A stretch of 64,000 bases of DNA from Streptomyces sp. Z26 (GTDB lineage Bacteria > Actinomycetota > Actinomycetes > Streptomycetales > Streptomycetaceae): the NCBI RefSeq assembly GCF_003665095.1, contig NZ_RCHV01000002.1:5336501-5400500 (forward strand), written 5' to 3'. The position numbers and the translations under genes were made by a program. This document shows, piece after piece, positions 8,457 through 15,519 of the stretch (the first letter of the stretch is position 1; every line of letters begins with the position of its first letter). The notes below the pieces were generated by a model. That model was given only the letters and a program-made list of their open reading frames with translations. It made no database searches and had not been told where the DNA came from.

Positions 8457-9722
8457 GTGGCCGCCCCCGCCCAGCCCCCGCCGCCGTCCCACGCCCAGCC
8501 GTCCGGGACGCCGCCGAAGCCGACCTGGGACCCGCGCGAACCGGTCCGCCCGTACCCGTGGCTGCGCCCGACCATCCGGATACGCCTGACGCTGCTCTAC
8601 GGCGGCATGTTCCTCATCGCGGGCATGGTGCTGCTCACGATCATCTACCTGCTCGCCGCGCAGGCCCTGCACGAGGGCAGCTCGCTGCCGTTCCGCGTGC
8701 TGAACGCCAACGCCGAGCTGACCTCCGACTCGTGTCCCGGCCTGACCGGGCAGATGCCGAGCGCCGTCTTCATGGAGCGCCTCGGCGACTGCACGGACGC
8801 GCAGCGCGCCGTCGCCCTCGACCGGCTGCTGCGCAGCTCCCTGCTGGCGCTGCTGGGGCTGGCCGTGGCGGCCTTCGCGTTCGGCTACGTGATGGCCGGG
8901 CGGGTGCTGTCGCCGCTGGGCCGCATCACGCGTACGGCCCGCCAGGTCGCCGGGTCGGACCTGCACAAGCGGATCGAGCTGGAGGGCCCGGACGACGAGC
9001 TGAAGGAGCTGTCGGACACCTTCGACGAGATGCTCGACCGGCTGGACCGCGCGTTCACCGCCCAGCAGCGCTTCGTCGCCAACGCCTCGCACGAGCTGCG
9101 CACCCCGCTGGCGATCAACCGCACCCTGCTGGAGGTCCAGCTCGCGGACCCCGACGCGGCCCCCGAGGTGCAGCACCTGGGCAAGACGCTGCTGGCCACG
9201 AACGAGCGCAGCGAGCAGCTCGTGGAGGGCCTGCTGCTGCTGGCCCGCAGCGAGAACGAGATCGTGGACCGCAAGCCCGTGGACCTCGCGGAGGTGGCCG
9301 CGCAGGCCGTCGAGCAGACCCGGGCCGAGGCCGGGACGAAGGGCGTCGAGCTGCGGGGCGTGCGCCACGCCGCGTACGTCCAGGGCAACGGTGTGCTGCT
9401 GGAGCGCGTCGCGCTCAACCTCGTGCAGAACGCCACGCGTTACAACCTCCGGGAGGGCGGATGGGTCGAGGTCGGCACGGAGCCGCAGCCGGGTCGCGCG
9501 GTGCTCGTGGTGGAGAACACGGGCCCGGCGGTACCGGCGTACGAGGTGGACAACCTCTTCGAGCCCTTCCGGCGTCTACGCATGGAGCGCACCGGCAGCG
9601 ACAAGGGCGTCGGGCTGGGGCTCTCGATCGTGCGTTCCGTGGCGCGGGCACACGGGGGCACGGTCCACGCGGAGCCGCGGGAGGACGGTGGCCTCGTGGT
9701 GCGAGTCGTTCTGCCCGTCTGA
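8457..9722 (+). CDS. cutS: Sensor histidine kinase CutS
   Basis: Membrane histidine kinase partner of CutR, 421 residues. A proline-rich cytosolic N-terminus is followed by membrane helix 1 (about 44-68), a short extracellular loop, helix 2 (about 127-147), a HAMP linker, the phospho-acceptor box SHELRTPL (H212) and an ATPase domain with N (LVQNATRYN) and G (GVGLGLSIV) boxes. The small extracellular loop carries two cysteines (C93 and C112), a feature reported as important for CutS sensing through a disulfide. The GTG start lies 4 bases after the cutR stop. Confidence 0.92.
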   Translation: MAAPAQPPPPSHAQPSGTPPKPTWDPREPVRPYPWLRPTIRIRLTLLYGGMFLIAGMVLLTIIYLLAAQALHEGSSLPFRVLNANAELTSDSCPGLTGQMPSAVFMERLGDCTDAQRAVALDRLLRSSLLALLGLAVAAFAFGYVMAGRVLSPLGRITRTARQVAGSDLHKRIELEGPDDELKELSDTFDEMLDRLDRAFTAQQRFVANASHELRTPLAINRTLLEVQLADPDAAPEVQHLGKTLLATNERSEQLVEGLLLLARSENEIVDRKPVDLAEVAAQAVEQTRAEAGTKGVELRGVRHAAYVQGNGVLLERVALNLVQNATRYNLREGGWVEVGTEPQPGRAVLVVENTGPAVPAYEVDNLFEPFRRLRMERTGSDKGVGLGLSIVRSVARAHGGTVHAEPREDGGLVVRVVLPV

Positions 9723-10115
9723 GATCATCTCTGCTGGTTGCGGGCCGAGGGGGGTCGTAGTACGGACATCCCGCGGCGACCGGCCCTGGAGCCCCGTTGT
9801 GATCGATCACACACGTGGTTTTCCGGACATCCACCATCCGTGAGGACGGATCGGGAAGAAATCCGGGAAAGTCCAGGTTTCCGCAGCTGGTGATCGTGGG
9901 CACACCACGGAGTGGCGTGCGCAAAGTGCGACATTCGGACCGTTCACGATCGAGTTCGACACCGTGGCCTCACCTCTTCAGGGGTGCGGTTGGGTGTCGA
10001 TTGAGTAACAGACCTTGATGTGAGGCAAAATCTCCGCCTCAGGTCGGGCACAAGCTCGGCCTCTCACGCGTTACGAGCGCTGAGACACCACAGAAACCCA
10101 GAGGGGGAGAGAGAC
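9723..10115. promoter_or_regulatory. 393-bp gap with probable promoter of the DUF4193 gene
   Basis: No gene seen. The region is less G+C-rich than its surroundings. A possible promoter is TTGAGT (10001-10006) with CAAAAT (10026-10031), although the 19-base spacing is long for a sigma-HrdB type. No terminator hairpin was recognised after cutS. Confidence 0.35.
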
Positions 10116-10415
10116 ATGGCAACGGACTACGACACCCCACGCAAGACCGATGATGATGTCAACGAGGACAGCATCGAGGAGCTGAAGGCGCGCCGGAACG
10201 ACAAGTCGGCGTCCAACGTCGACGTCGACGAGTTCGAGCAGGCCGAGGGCCTCGAACTGCCCGGCGCCGACCTCTCCAACGAGGAGCTGTCCGTGCGGGT
10301 GCTCCCGCGCCAGGCGGACGAGTTCACGTGCATGAGCTGCTTCCTGGTGCACCACCGGTCCCAGCTCGCCGCGGAGAAGAACGGCCACCCGATCTGCCGC
10401 GACTGCGCGGCCTGA
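10116..10415 (+). CDS. DUF4193 family protein
   Basis: Small conserved actinobacterial protein (99 residues). The N-terminal half is acidic; the C-terminal part carries two CxxC pairs (CMSC and CRDC) around a VHHRSQL segment, which looks like a zinc ribbon. The ATG follows a strong GAGGGGG ribosome site. The function of DUF4193 is not established; a nucleic-acid or RNA-polymerase-associated role is only a guess from the zinc-ribbon shape. The high-quality ribosome site and its own upstream promoter region suggest high expression. Confidence 0.88.
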   Translation: MATDYDTPRKTDDDVNEDSIEELKARRNDKSASNVDVDEFEQAEGLELPGADLSNEELSVRVLPRQADEFTCMSCFLVHHRSQLAAEKNGHPICRDCAA

Positions 10416-10429
10416 CCGGACGCCGGATC

Positions 10430-11287
10430 TTGGCGGCGGACGACGCACGCGATGCCGAGCGAGGACATCCCGAGGGAGCCTCGCTCGCACCCGTCCCCCT
10501 GTCCGGTCGCGGCCCGCTGCGGCTGCGGCGGCGCCGCGACGACGCGGTGGCCGTCGAGGACACGGACGGGGACGAGCGGCGCGAGGGCGAACGGCGCGGG
10601 AGGGTCCGCGCGTTCCTCGGCGTCGTCGCGGACCGTGTCGTCGACACCGCGCCCCGCATTCCCGTACGCGAGTTGGAGACGCTGCGTCGGCAGTTCCCGG
10701 GACTGGGTCCCGAAGAGATCGCCGACCGGCTCGTCTCCACGGCCACCAAGGGGTCCGCGACGGTGGGGGCCGGGGTGGGCGCGGCGGCGATGATGCCCGT
10801 GCCCCCGGCGATGCCCGCCGAGCTGGCGGCCGAGCTGGTCGGGGTCGCCACGGTGGAGCTGAAGCTCATCGCGGAGCTGCACGAGGTGTACGGCTGCCGG
10901 GCACCGGGCTCGGCGTCCGAGCGCTCGGCGGCGTACCTGGCCTCCTGGACCACGCAGCGGGGGATCAACCTCACGAAGCCCACCACGCTCAACGCCGCGC
11001 TCGGCGGCCAGCTCAAGCGCCGACTGCGGCAGGAGATCATGAAGCGCAGCGTGCGGAACCTGCCGAACCTCGCGCCGTTCATGGTCGGCGCCGCGGTGGG
11101 CGCGGTGATGAACAGCCACGACACCGCCCGGCTCGCCCGCAGCGTCCGCGCGGACCTCCGCCGGACGCAGGTCCCCTGGGACGCGCTGCCCCCGGCGCCG
11201 GGCACCGTGCCCGGCCTCGGCTCCGGCACGGAGGGCCCCGGTCCGTCCGGCGACGGCAGGACGCTGCCGCCCGGCCGCTCCTCCTGA
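10430..11287 (+). CDS. EcsC-like family protein
   Basis: Conserved protein resembling the EcsC family, whose members accompany membrane or secretion functions but have no firm biochemical role. The recognisable core runs from about RAFLGVVADRVVDTAPRI to the end and contains a glycine/alanine-rich, weakly hydrophobic segment (VGAGVGAAAMMPVPPAMP) and the conserved NLAPFMVGAAVGAVMN. The start is uncertain: a TTG at 10430 gives 285 residues and a GTG at 10547 gives 246; neither has a clear ribosome site, and the arginine-rich segment before 10547 looks less conserved. It is transcribed toward the DUF3093 gene. Confidence 0.7.
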   Translation: MAADDARDAERGHPEGASLAPVPLSGRGPLRLRRRRDDAVAVEDTDGDERREGERRGRVRAFLGVVADRVVDTAPRIPVRELETLRRQFPGLGPEEIADRLVSTATKGSATVGAGVGAAAMMPVPPAMPAELAAELVGVATVELKLIAELHEVYGCRAPGSASERSAAYLASWTTQRGINLTKPTTLNAALGGQLKRRLRQEIMKRSVRNLPNLAPFMVGAAVGAVMNSHDTARLARSVRADLRRTQVPWDALPPAPGTVPGLGSGTEGPGPSGDGRTLPPGRSS

Positions 11288-11324
11288 CCCGACCGCTCCG
11301 CACCCCGCCCCGTACGGCGTGCCC

Positions 11325-11840
11325 TCAGCCCGCCGGCGCCGCGTCGTCCTTCCCGGCACCGGCACTGGTGCCGTCGCGGCCCGCGTTCCGCGCCCCGGCC
11401 GCCCGCTCCGCGGCCAGCGCCGCCACCAGCCGCTCCGGCTCGCGCGTCGACACGTACACGTAGGGAGTCGGGTCCTCCGGGTCGGTGACCCGGACCCGTA
11501 CGGCAGTCGGCACGTAGCCGCGCAGCACCATGTGCGCGCGGGGGTCCGCCTTGTACGTGCGCCAGGCGCGCGCCTCCTCCGCGTCCAGCACGTCGGCCTC
11601 GCCGAGCGCGGACAGCGGGATGCGGGCGTCGCCCGCGACCAGCGACCCCGCGACGACGCGGACCCGCACCGAGCCGTAGACGCTCACGGCGGCGGACGCC
11701 AGCGCCGCCCCGGTCACCAGTCCGCCGAACATCGGCAGGGTGCCCAGCGGCAGCACGATCAGCGCGAGCGCGACCCCGGTCAGGGCGGCCACCAGCCACC
11801 AGGAACGGGGTGCCGTGAGGCGTTCGTCGTAGGGCTGCAT
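11325..11840 (-). CDS. DUF3093 family membrane protein
   Basis: Small actinobacterial membrane protein, 171 residues. It starts MQPYDERLTAPRSWW, followed by two adjacent hydrophobic helices (about residues 15-32 and 36-54), then a soluble beta-rich domain with AWRTYKADPRAHMVLRGYV and DPEDPTPYVYVSTREPE, the latter typical of DUF3093. The alanine-rich tail is probably disordered. The chosen ATG removes a non-conserved 30-residue upstream extension. It is divergent from the thioesterase gene with only 58 bp between starts. Function unknown. Confidence 0.85.
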   Translation of the reverse strand: MQPYDERLTAPRSWWLVAALTGVALALIVLPLGTLPMFGGLVTGAALASAAVSVYGSVRVRVVAGSLVAGDARIPLSALGEADVLDAEEARAWRTYKADPRAHMVLRGYVPTAVRVRVTDPEDPTPYVYVSTREPERLVAALAAERAAGARNAGRDGTSAGAGKDDAAPAG

Positions 11841-11884
11841 GCGCCAAGCTTGGCACGGCCGCGTCCCACCGCCCGACTCGGCGG

Positions 11885-11890
11885 TAAGGT
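11885..11890 (+). promoter_or_regulatory. Candidate -10 box of a leaderless transcript
   Basis: TAAGGT ends 8 bases before the thioesterase GTG at 11899, the geometry of a leaderless Streptomyces mRNA. No ribosome site precedes the start. Confidence 0.4.
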
Positions 11891-11898
11891 CTGCACAC

Positions 11899-12492
11899 GT
11901 GAGTGCTGTAGAACGTCCCAGACCCGCCACGACGCCGCCGCCCGGCGCGGAGGTCCCGGTCCGCCATCCCGACGCCCCCGCCCCCGGCGTGAGTCTGGGC
12001 GCCCACTACGACGAGTGCTTCGGCTGCGGCGCGGGGCAGCCCCACGGGCTCCAGTTGGAGGCGCGCGCCGGTGAAGGGGTCGCGGTCACCGCGGAGTTCA
12101 CCGTGAAGCCCGCGCACCAGGGCGCCCCGGGGCTGGCGCACGGCGGGGTGCTGGCGACCGCGCTGGACGAGACGCTCGGCTCGCTCAACTGGCTGATGCA
12201 CGTGATCACCGTGACGGGCCGCCTGGAGACGGACTTCGTACGACCCGTACCCGTCGGCACCACCCTCCACCTGGACGCCCGTGCCACGGCACGCGTCGGA
12301 CGCAAGGTGTACTGCACCGGCACCGGGCGCATCGGCGGCCCGGACGGCCCGGTCGCGGTCCGCGCCGACGCCCTGTTCATCGAGGTGAAGGTCGACCACT
12401 TCATCGAGAACGGCCGGGAAGAGGAGATCAGGGCGGCGATGGCGGACCCGGATCAGACCCGGCGGGCGCGCGCGTTCGAGGTGAACCCGTGA
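11899..12492 (+). CDS. PaaI-type hotdog thioesterase
   Basis: Hotdog-fold acyl-CoA thioesterase-like protein, 197 residues. The catalytic-type motif HGGVLATALDETLG (residues 81-94) matches the PaaI group, and a CFGCG segment at 40-44 precedes the fold. The C-terminal half (TDFVRPVPVGTTLHLDAR) completes the beta-sheet. The GTG at 11899 lacks a ribosome site and may be leaderless (see the -10 candidate just upstream). The stop overlaps the dut start in GTGA, so the two are co-translated. Substrate unknown. Confidence 0.88.
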   Translation: MSAVERPRPATTPPPGAEVPVRHPDAPAPGVSLGAHYDECFGCGAGQPHGLQLEARAGEGVAVTAEFTVKPAHQGAPGLAHGGVLATALDETLGSLNWLMHVITVTGRLETDFVRPVPVGTTLHLDARATARVGRKVYCTGTGRIGGPDGPVAVRADALFIEVKVDHFIENGREEEIRAAMADPDQTRRARAFEVNP

Positions 12493-13022
12493 GCGGCCCC
12501 GTACGCGCCCCCGTCGACGTACTCCTGCGGCGCCTCGACCCGGAGGTGCCGGTCCCCGCGTACGCGCACCCAGGTGACGCCGGGTGCGACCTGGTGACGA
12601 CCGAGGCCGCCGAACTGGCGCCCGGCGAACGGGCGGTGCTTCCGACGGGACTGGCGATCGCGCTGCCCGACGGGTACGCGGCGTTCGTGCACCCCCGTTC
12701 CGGGCTGGCCGCCCGTTGTGGAGTGTCCATGGTGAATGCGCCCGGAACGGTGGACGCCGGGTACCGTGGGGAGATCAAGGTGATCGTGGTCAACCTCGAC
12801 CCGCGCGAGTCCGTGCGGTTCGAGCGTTTCGACCGGGTCGCCCAACTCGTCGTCCAGCAGGTCGAGAAGGTGCGCTTCCACGAGGTGGCGGAGCTGCCCG
12901 GCTCGGCACGGGCCGCGGGGGGCTTCGGTTCGACCGGGGGCCACGCGGGCCGGTCCTCGGGACGGCAGAATGGTTTCGTAGCGGTCGGTTCTGACCAGGA
13001 CTCCGATCTGAGAGGACAGTGA
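12489..13022 (+). CDS. dut: dUTP diphosphatase
   Basis: Trimeric dUTPase converting dUTP to dUMP and pyrophosphate, keeping uracil out of DNA and supplying dUMP for thymidylate synthesis. All five motifs are present in order: AHPGDAGCDL, PTGLAIALPDGYAAFVHPRSGLA, NAPGTVDAGYRGEIKV, RVAQLVVQ and the C-terminal glycine-rich AAGGFGSTGGH arm that closes over the active site. It has 177 residues, slightly longer than the minimal enzyme because of a short tail. The start overlaps the thioesterase stop by 4 bp, and the DUF3710 gene starts 1 base after its own stop. Confidence 0.96.
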   Translation: MSGPVRAPVDVLLRRLDPEVPVPAYAHPGDAGCDLVTTEAAELAPGERAVLPTGLAIALPDGYAAFVHPRSGLAARCGVSMVNAPGTVDAGYRGEIKVIVVNLDPRESVRFERFDRVAQLVVQQVEKVRFHEVAELPGSARAAGGFGSTGGHAGRSSGRQNGFVAVGSDQDSDLRGQ

Positions 13023-13023
13023 C

Positions 13024-13794
13024 GTGTTCGGACGTCGTCGTAAGAAGAGCGAAGAGCCTGAGGGCGCCTCGGACGAGTTCGGGACGGACGGGTCCGAGGA
13101 CGGGGGACCGGAGGTCGGCGACGCCGAGGTGAGCCGCGTCAAGCTGCCGCCCGCGCCGCGCCCCGACGGCCCCTGGGACGTCAGCGAGGTCGGTGACCCG
13201 AGCACGGGCCGTGTCGACCTCGGCGGACTGTACGTGCCGGGTGTCGAGGGCATGGAGCTGCGGGTCGAGGTCGCGGGTGACGCGATCGTCGCCGCCACCA
13301 TCGTGCTCCGGGACAGCGCCGTCCAGCTCCAGGCGTTCGCGGCGCCCCGCCGCGAGGGCATCTGGGAGGAGGTGCGCGCGGAGGTCGCGGCCGGGATCAC
13401 CAAGCAGGGCGGCATGATCGACGAGGTCGAGGGCCCGCTCGGCTGGGAGCTGCGCGCGCAGGTCCCCGTGCAGCTGCCGGACGGCAAGCACGGCGTGCAG
13501 GTCGTCCGCTTCGTGGGCGTCGACGGGCCGCGCTGGTTCCTGCGCGGCGTGATCTCCGGCCAGGGCGCGGTGCAGCCGGAGGCGGCCGGGCTGCTGGAGC
13601 AGATCTTCCGGGACACGGTGATCGTGCGCGGCGACGGGCCGATGGCCCCCCGCGACCCGATCACGCTGAAGCTTCCCGACGACGCGCAGATGGTGCCGGA
13701 CGGCGTCCAGCAGGAGACCGTCGAGGAGGGCTCCCGGTTCGCGGGCGGCATCGACAAGCTCCAGCGCGGCCCGGAGGTCACCGAGGTCCGCTGA
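13024..13794 (+). CDS. DUF3710 family protein
   Basis: Conserved actinobacterial protein of 256 residues, always seen next to dut in this group. The N-terminus is very basic (MFGRRRKKSEE), then acidic and probably flexible; the DUF3710 core begins around GPWDVSEV and contains LQAFAAPRREGIWEEVR, GWELRAQVPV and RWFLRGVISGQGA. No membrane helix or enzyme motif was recognised. It is translated one base after the dut stop, from a GTG with a GAGAGGAC ribosome site. Function unknown. A strong hairpin terminator follows. Confidence 0.88.
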   Translation: MFGRRRKKSEEPEGASDEFGTDGSEDGGPEVGDAEVSRVKLPPAPRPDGPWDVSEVGDPSTGRVDLGGLYVPGVEGMELRVEVAGDAIVAATIVLRDSAVQLQAFAAPRREGIWEEVRAEVAAGITKQGGMIDEVEGPLGWELRAQVPVQLPDGKHGVQVVRFVGVDGPRWFLRGVISGQGAVQPEAAGLLEQIFRDTVIVRGDGPMAPRDPITLKLPDDAQMVPDGVQQETVEEGSRFAGGIDKLQRGPEVTEVR

Positions 13795-13816
13795 GACCCG
13801 TACGACGCCAGGGCCC

Positions 13817-13850
13817 CGAGCCCCGTACCCCCGCCGGGGTGCGGGGCTCG
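13817..13850 (+). terminator. Hairpin terminator after DUF3710
   Basis: Stem of about 15 bp (outer arm CGAGCCCCG pairing with CGGGGCTCG, inner CCCC with GGGG, one G-U pair) and a 4-base loop, downstream of the thioesterase-dut-DUF3710 operon. Confidence 0.7.
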
Positions 13851-13893
13851 CGGCGTACGCGAGGGGCGGCCGTACGGCGTCCCCGGGCGTGGC

Positions 13894-13924
13894 TTGACCT
13901 TGTCGCGGCGACAACGTCTCTACT
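13894..13924 (+). promoter_or_regulatory. MerR-type promoter/operator
   Basis: The -35 TTGACC (13894-13899) and -10 TCTACT (13919-13924) are separated by 19 bases, the over-long spacer characteristic of MerR-regulated promoters. The spacer contains the perfect palindrome TTGTCGC-G-GCGACAA (13900-13914). The regulator's ATG lies 7 bases after the -10, so the transcript is probably leaderless and the gene autoregulated. Confidence 0.8.
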
Positions 13925-13930
13925 GGTGCC

Positions 13931-14791
13931 ATGCGCATCGGACAGCTCGCCGCCGTCGTCGGCGTCACCACCCGCACCGTGCGGCACTACCACCGCATCG
14001 GGCTGCTGCCCGAGCCCGCCCGGCAGTCCAACGGCTACCGCGAGTACGCCCTCCGCGACGCCGTCGAGCTGGCCCGGGTCCGCCGCCTCACCGAGCTGGG
14101 GCTGAGCCTCGACGAGGTACGGGACGTCCTCGCGGACGACGCGGGCCGGGACCTCGCCGAGATCCTCGCGGAGCTGGACGCGGACCTGGCACGCCAGGAG
14201 GAGGCCGTACGGCGGCGCCGCGCCCGGCTGCGGGTCCTCCTCGAACAGGACGGGAAGGGCGGGGGATCGCCCGCCGAGGCGCCCGTCTCCGCCGAACTCG
14301 CCGCCCTCTTCGACGACATGGCGCGCGCCTCGGCGCACCTGCCCGGCCCCGAACCGGAACTGGCCGCGCGGGAACGGGAGTTGCTGGCCCTGCTGGAGAC
14401 AGGCTCACCCGACGGCGACCGCGGCTGGCTGTACGCGATGGGGCGCCGCCTCGGCGGGGACCCGGCGGCCGTGCGACGTACGTACGACGTGTACGCCCGG
14501 CTCGACGCGCTGGCCGGGGCCGACCCGGACGACCCGCGGGTGGAGGAGGTCGCGCGCGCCGTCGTGGCCTGCGTCCCGCCGGACGCCGCCCGGGAGTTGG
14601 CGCGGGAGGCGGCGCGGGACGCCGACCGGAAGGCGGCGCGGGAGGCGGCGGCGCGGTCCGGCGGCCCGCGCGCCGAGGGGGCCGCGAGCGTCGAGGAGAC
14701 CTTCCTGGACGTCGTCCTCGCGGAGTTGGCCCCCGCCCAGGCCGCCGCCGTACGCCGTGCGATCGCGCTGCTCACGGAGGGCGCCGCGTGA
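13931..14791 (+). CDS. MerR family transcriptional regulator
   Basis: Activator/repressor of 286 residues. The N-terminal winged helix is classic (MRIGQLAAVVGVTTRTVRHY, then GYREYALRDAVELARVRRL) followed by a dimerisation coiled coil (about 80-115). The C-terminal 160 residues are alanine/arginine-rich with no recognised ligand domain and no cysteine pattern for metals, so the inducer may be an organic molecule. It sits directly behind a 19-bp-spacer promoter with a perfect palindrome and overlaps the next gene in GTGA, so regulator and membrane protein form an operon that is presumably autoregulated. Confidence 0.9.
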   Translation: MRIGQLAAVVGVTTRTVRHYHRIGLLPEPARQSNGYREYALRDAVELARVRRLTELGLSLDEVRDVLADDAGRDLAEILAELDADLARQEEAVRRRRARLRVLLEQDGKGGGSPAEAPVSAELAALFDDMARASAHLPGPEPELAARERELLALLETGSPDGDRGWLYAMGRRLGGDPAAVRRTYDVYARLDALAGADPDDPRVEEVARAVVACVPPDAARELAREAARDADRKAAREAAARSGGPRAEGAASVEETFLDVVLAELAPAQAAAVRRAIALLTEGAA

Positions 14792-15462
14792 CCGCCCGCC
14801 CCGCACCCCGGCGCCTCCCGTACGCCCTGCTCGCCACCCACTCCGCCCTCGCCGCCGACCTCCTGCGCTGGGTGCTGCGCCGCGGGCCGCACGGGGTGGG
14901 CGACGGCGACGTGCCCGTCGCGTACGCCCCGGCGCAGAGCGCCACGATGTACGGCCTGTTCGGTGCCGCCGTCGTCGAGACCACCGCCCTCGCGCTGCTG
15001 ATCCCCTGGCCGCTCGCGCACGCCCTGACCCTCGCCGTCGACCTCTGGGGCTGCTTCCTCGTGCTGGCCCTGCACGCATCCTGCGTGGTGCGGCCGCACG
15101 TGGTCGGCGCCGACGGCTCGCTGCGGCTGCGCCACGGCGCGCTGCTGGACGTCCGCCTCTCGGCCGCCGCCGTCGCCGCCGTACGCGCCGACCGCCGGTA
15201 CCCCGACGGCGGCCTCGCCGTGCCCGCCGCCGACGGCACCGCCGACCTGGCGGTGGGCGGTACGACCACGGTGCGGGTGGAGCTGACCGGCCCGCTGCCG
15301 TACGCGCGGCCGCTGGGCCGGGCCGCCGAGGCGCGCGCGTTCCGCTTCCACGCCGAGGACGCCGCGGCGGCCGTCGCCGCGCTGCGTGCCGCCGCGCCGC
15401 GTACCGGCCCGGCGCGCGACGGTACGGACGACGGCGCGGAGCGCATCCATACGGAACCCTGA
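14788..15462 (+). CDS. Hypothetical membrane protein
   Basis: 224-residue protein with two or three predicted membrane helices in the first half (around ATMYGLFGAAVVETTALALL and HALTLAVDLWGCFLVLALHA), then a soluble domain with repeated short beta-like segments (GSLRLRHGALLDVRL). Its GTG start overlaps the MerR stop, so it is likely co-regulated and may be the transported-ligand or stress target of that regulator. I do not recognise a family. The latter half could be a small PH-like or beta-sandwich domain, as often found in bacterial two-helix membrane proteins. Confidence 0.7.
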   Translation: MTARPAPRRLPYALLATHSALAADLLRWVLRRGPHGVGDGDVPVAYAPAQSATMYGLFGAAVVETTALALLIPWPLAHALTLAVDLWGCFLVLALHASCVVRPHVVGADGSLRLRHGALLDVRLSAAAVAAVRADRRYPDGGLAVPAADGTADLAVGGTTTVRVELTGPLPYARPLGRAAEARAFRFHAEDAAAAVAALRAAAPRTGPARDGTDDGAERIHTEP

Positions 15463-15519
15463 CGCCCGTACGGCCCCCGCACACCCCTGCCCGGCCCGCC
15501 CGGCGGCGACAATGGGCGC

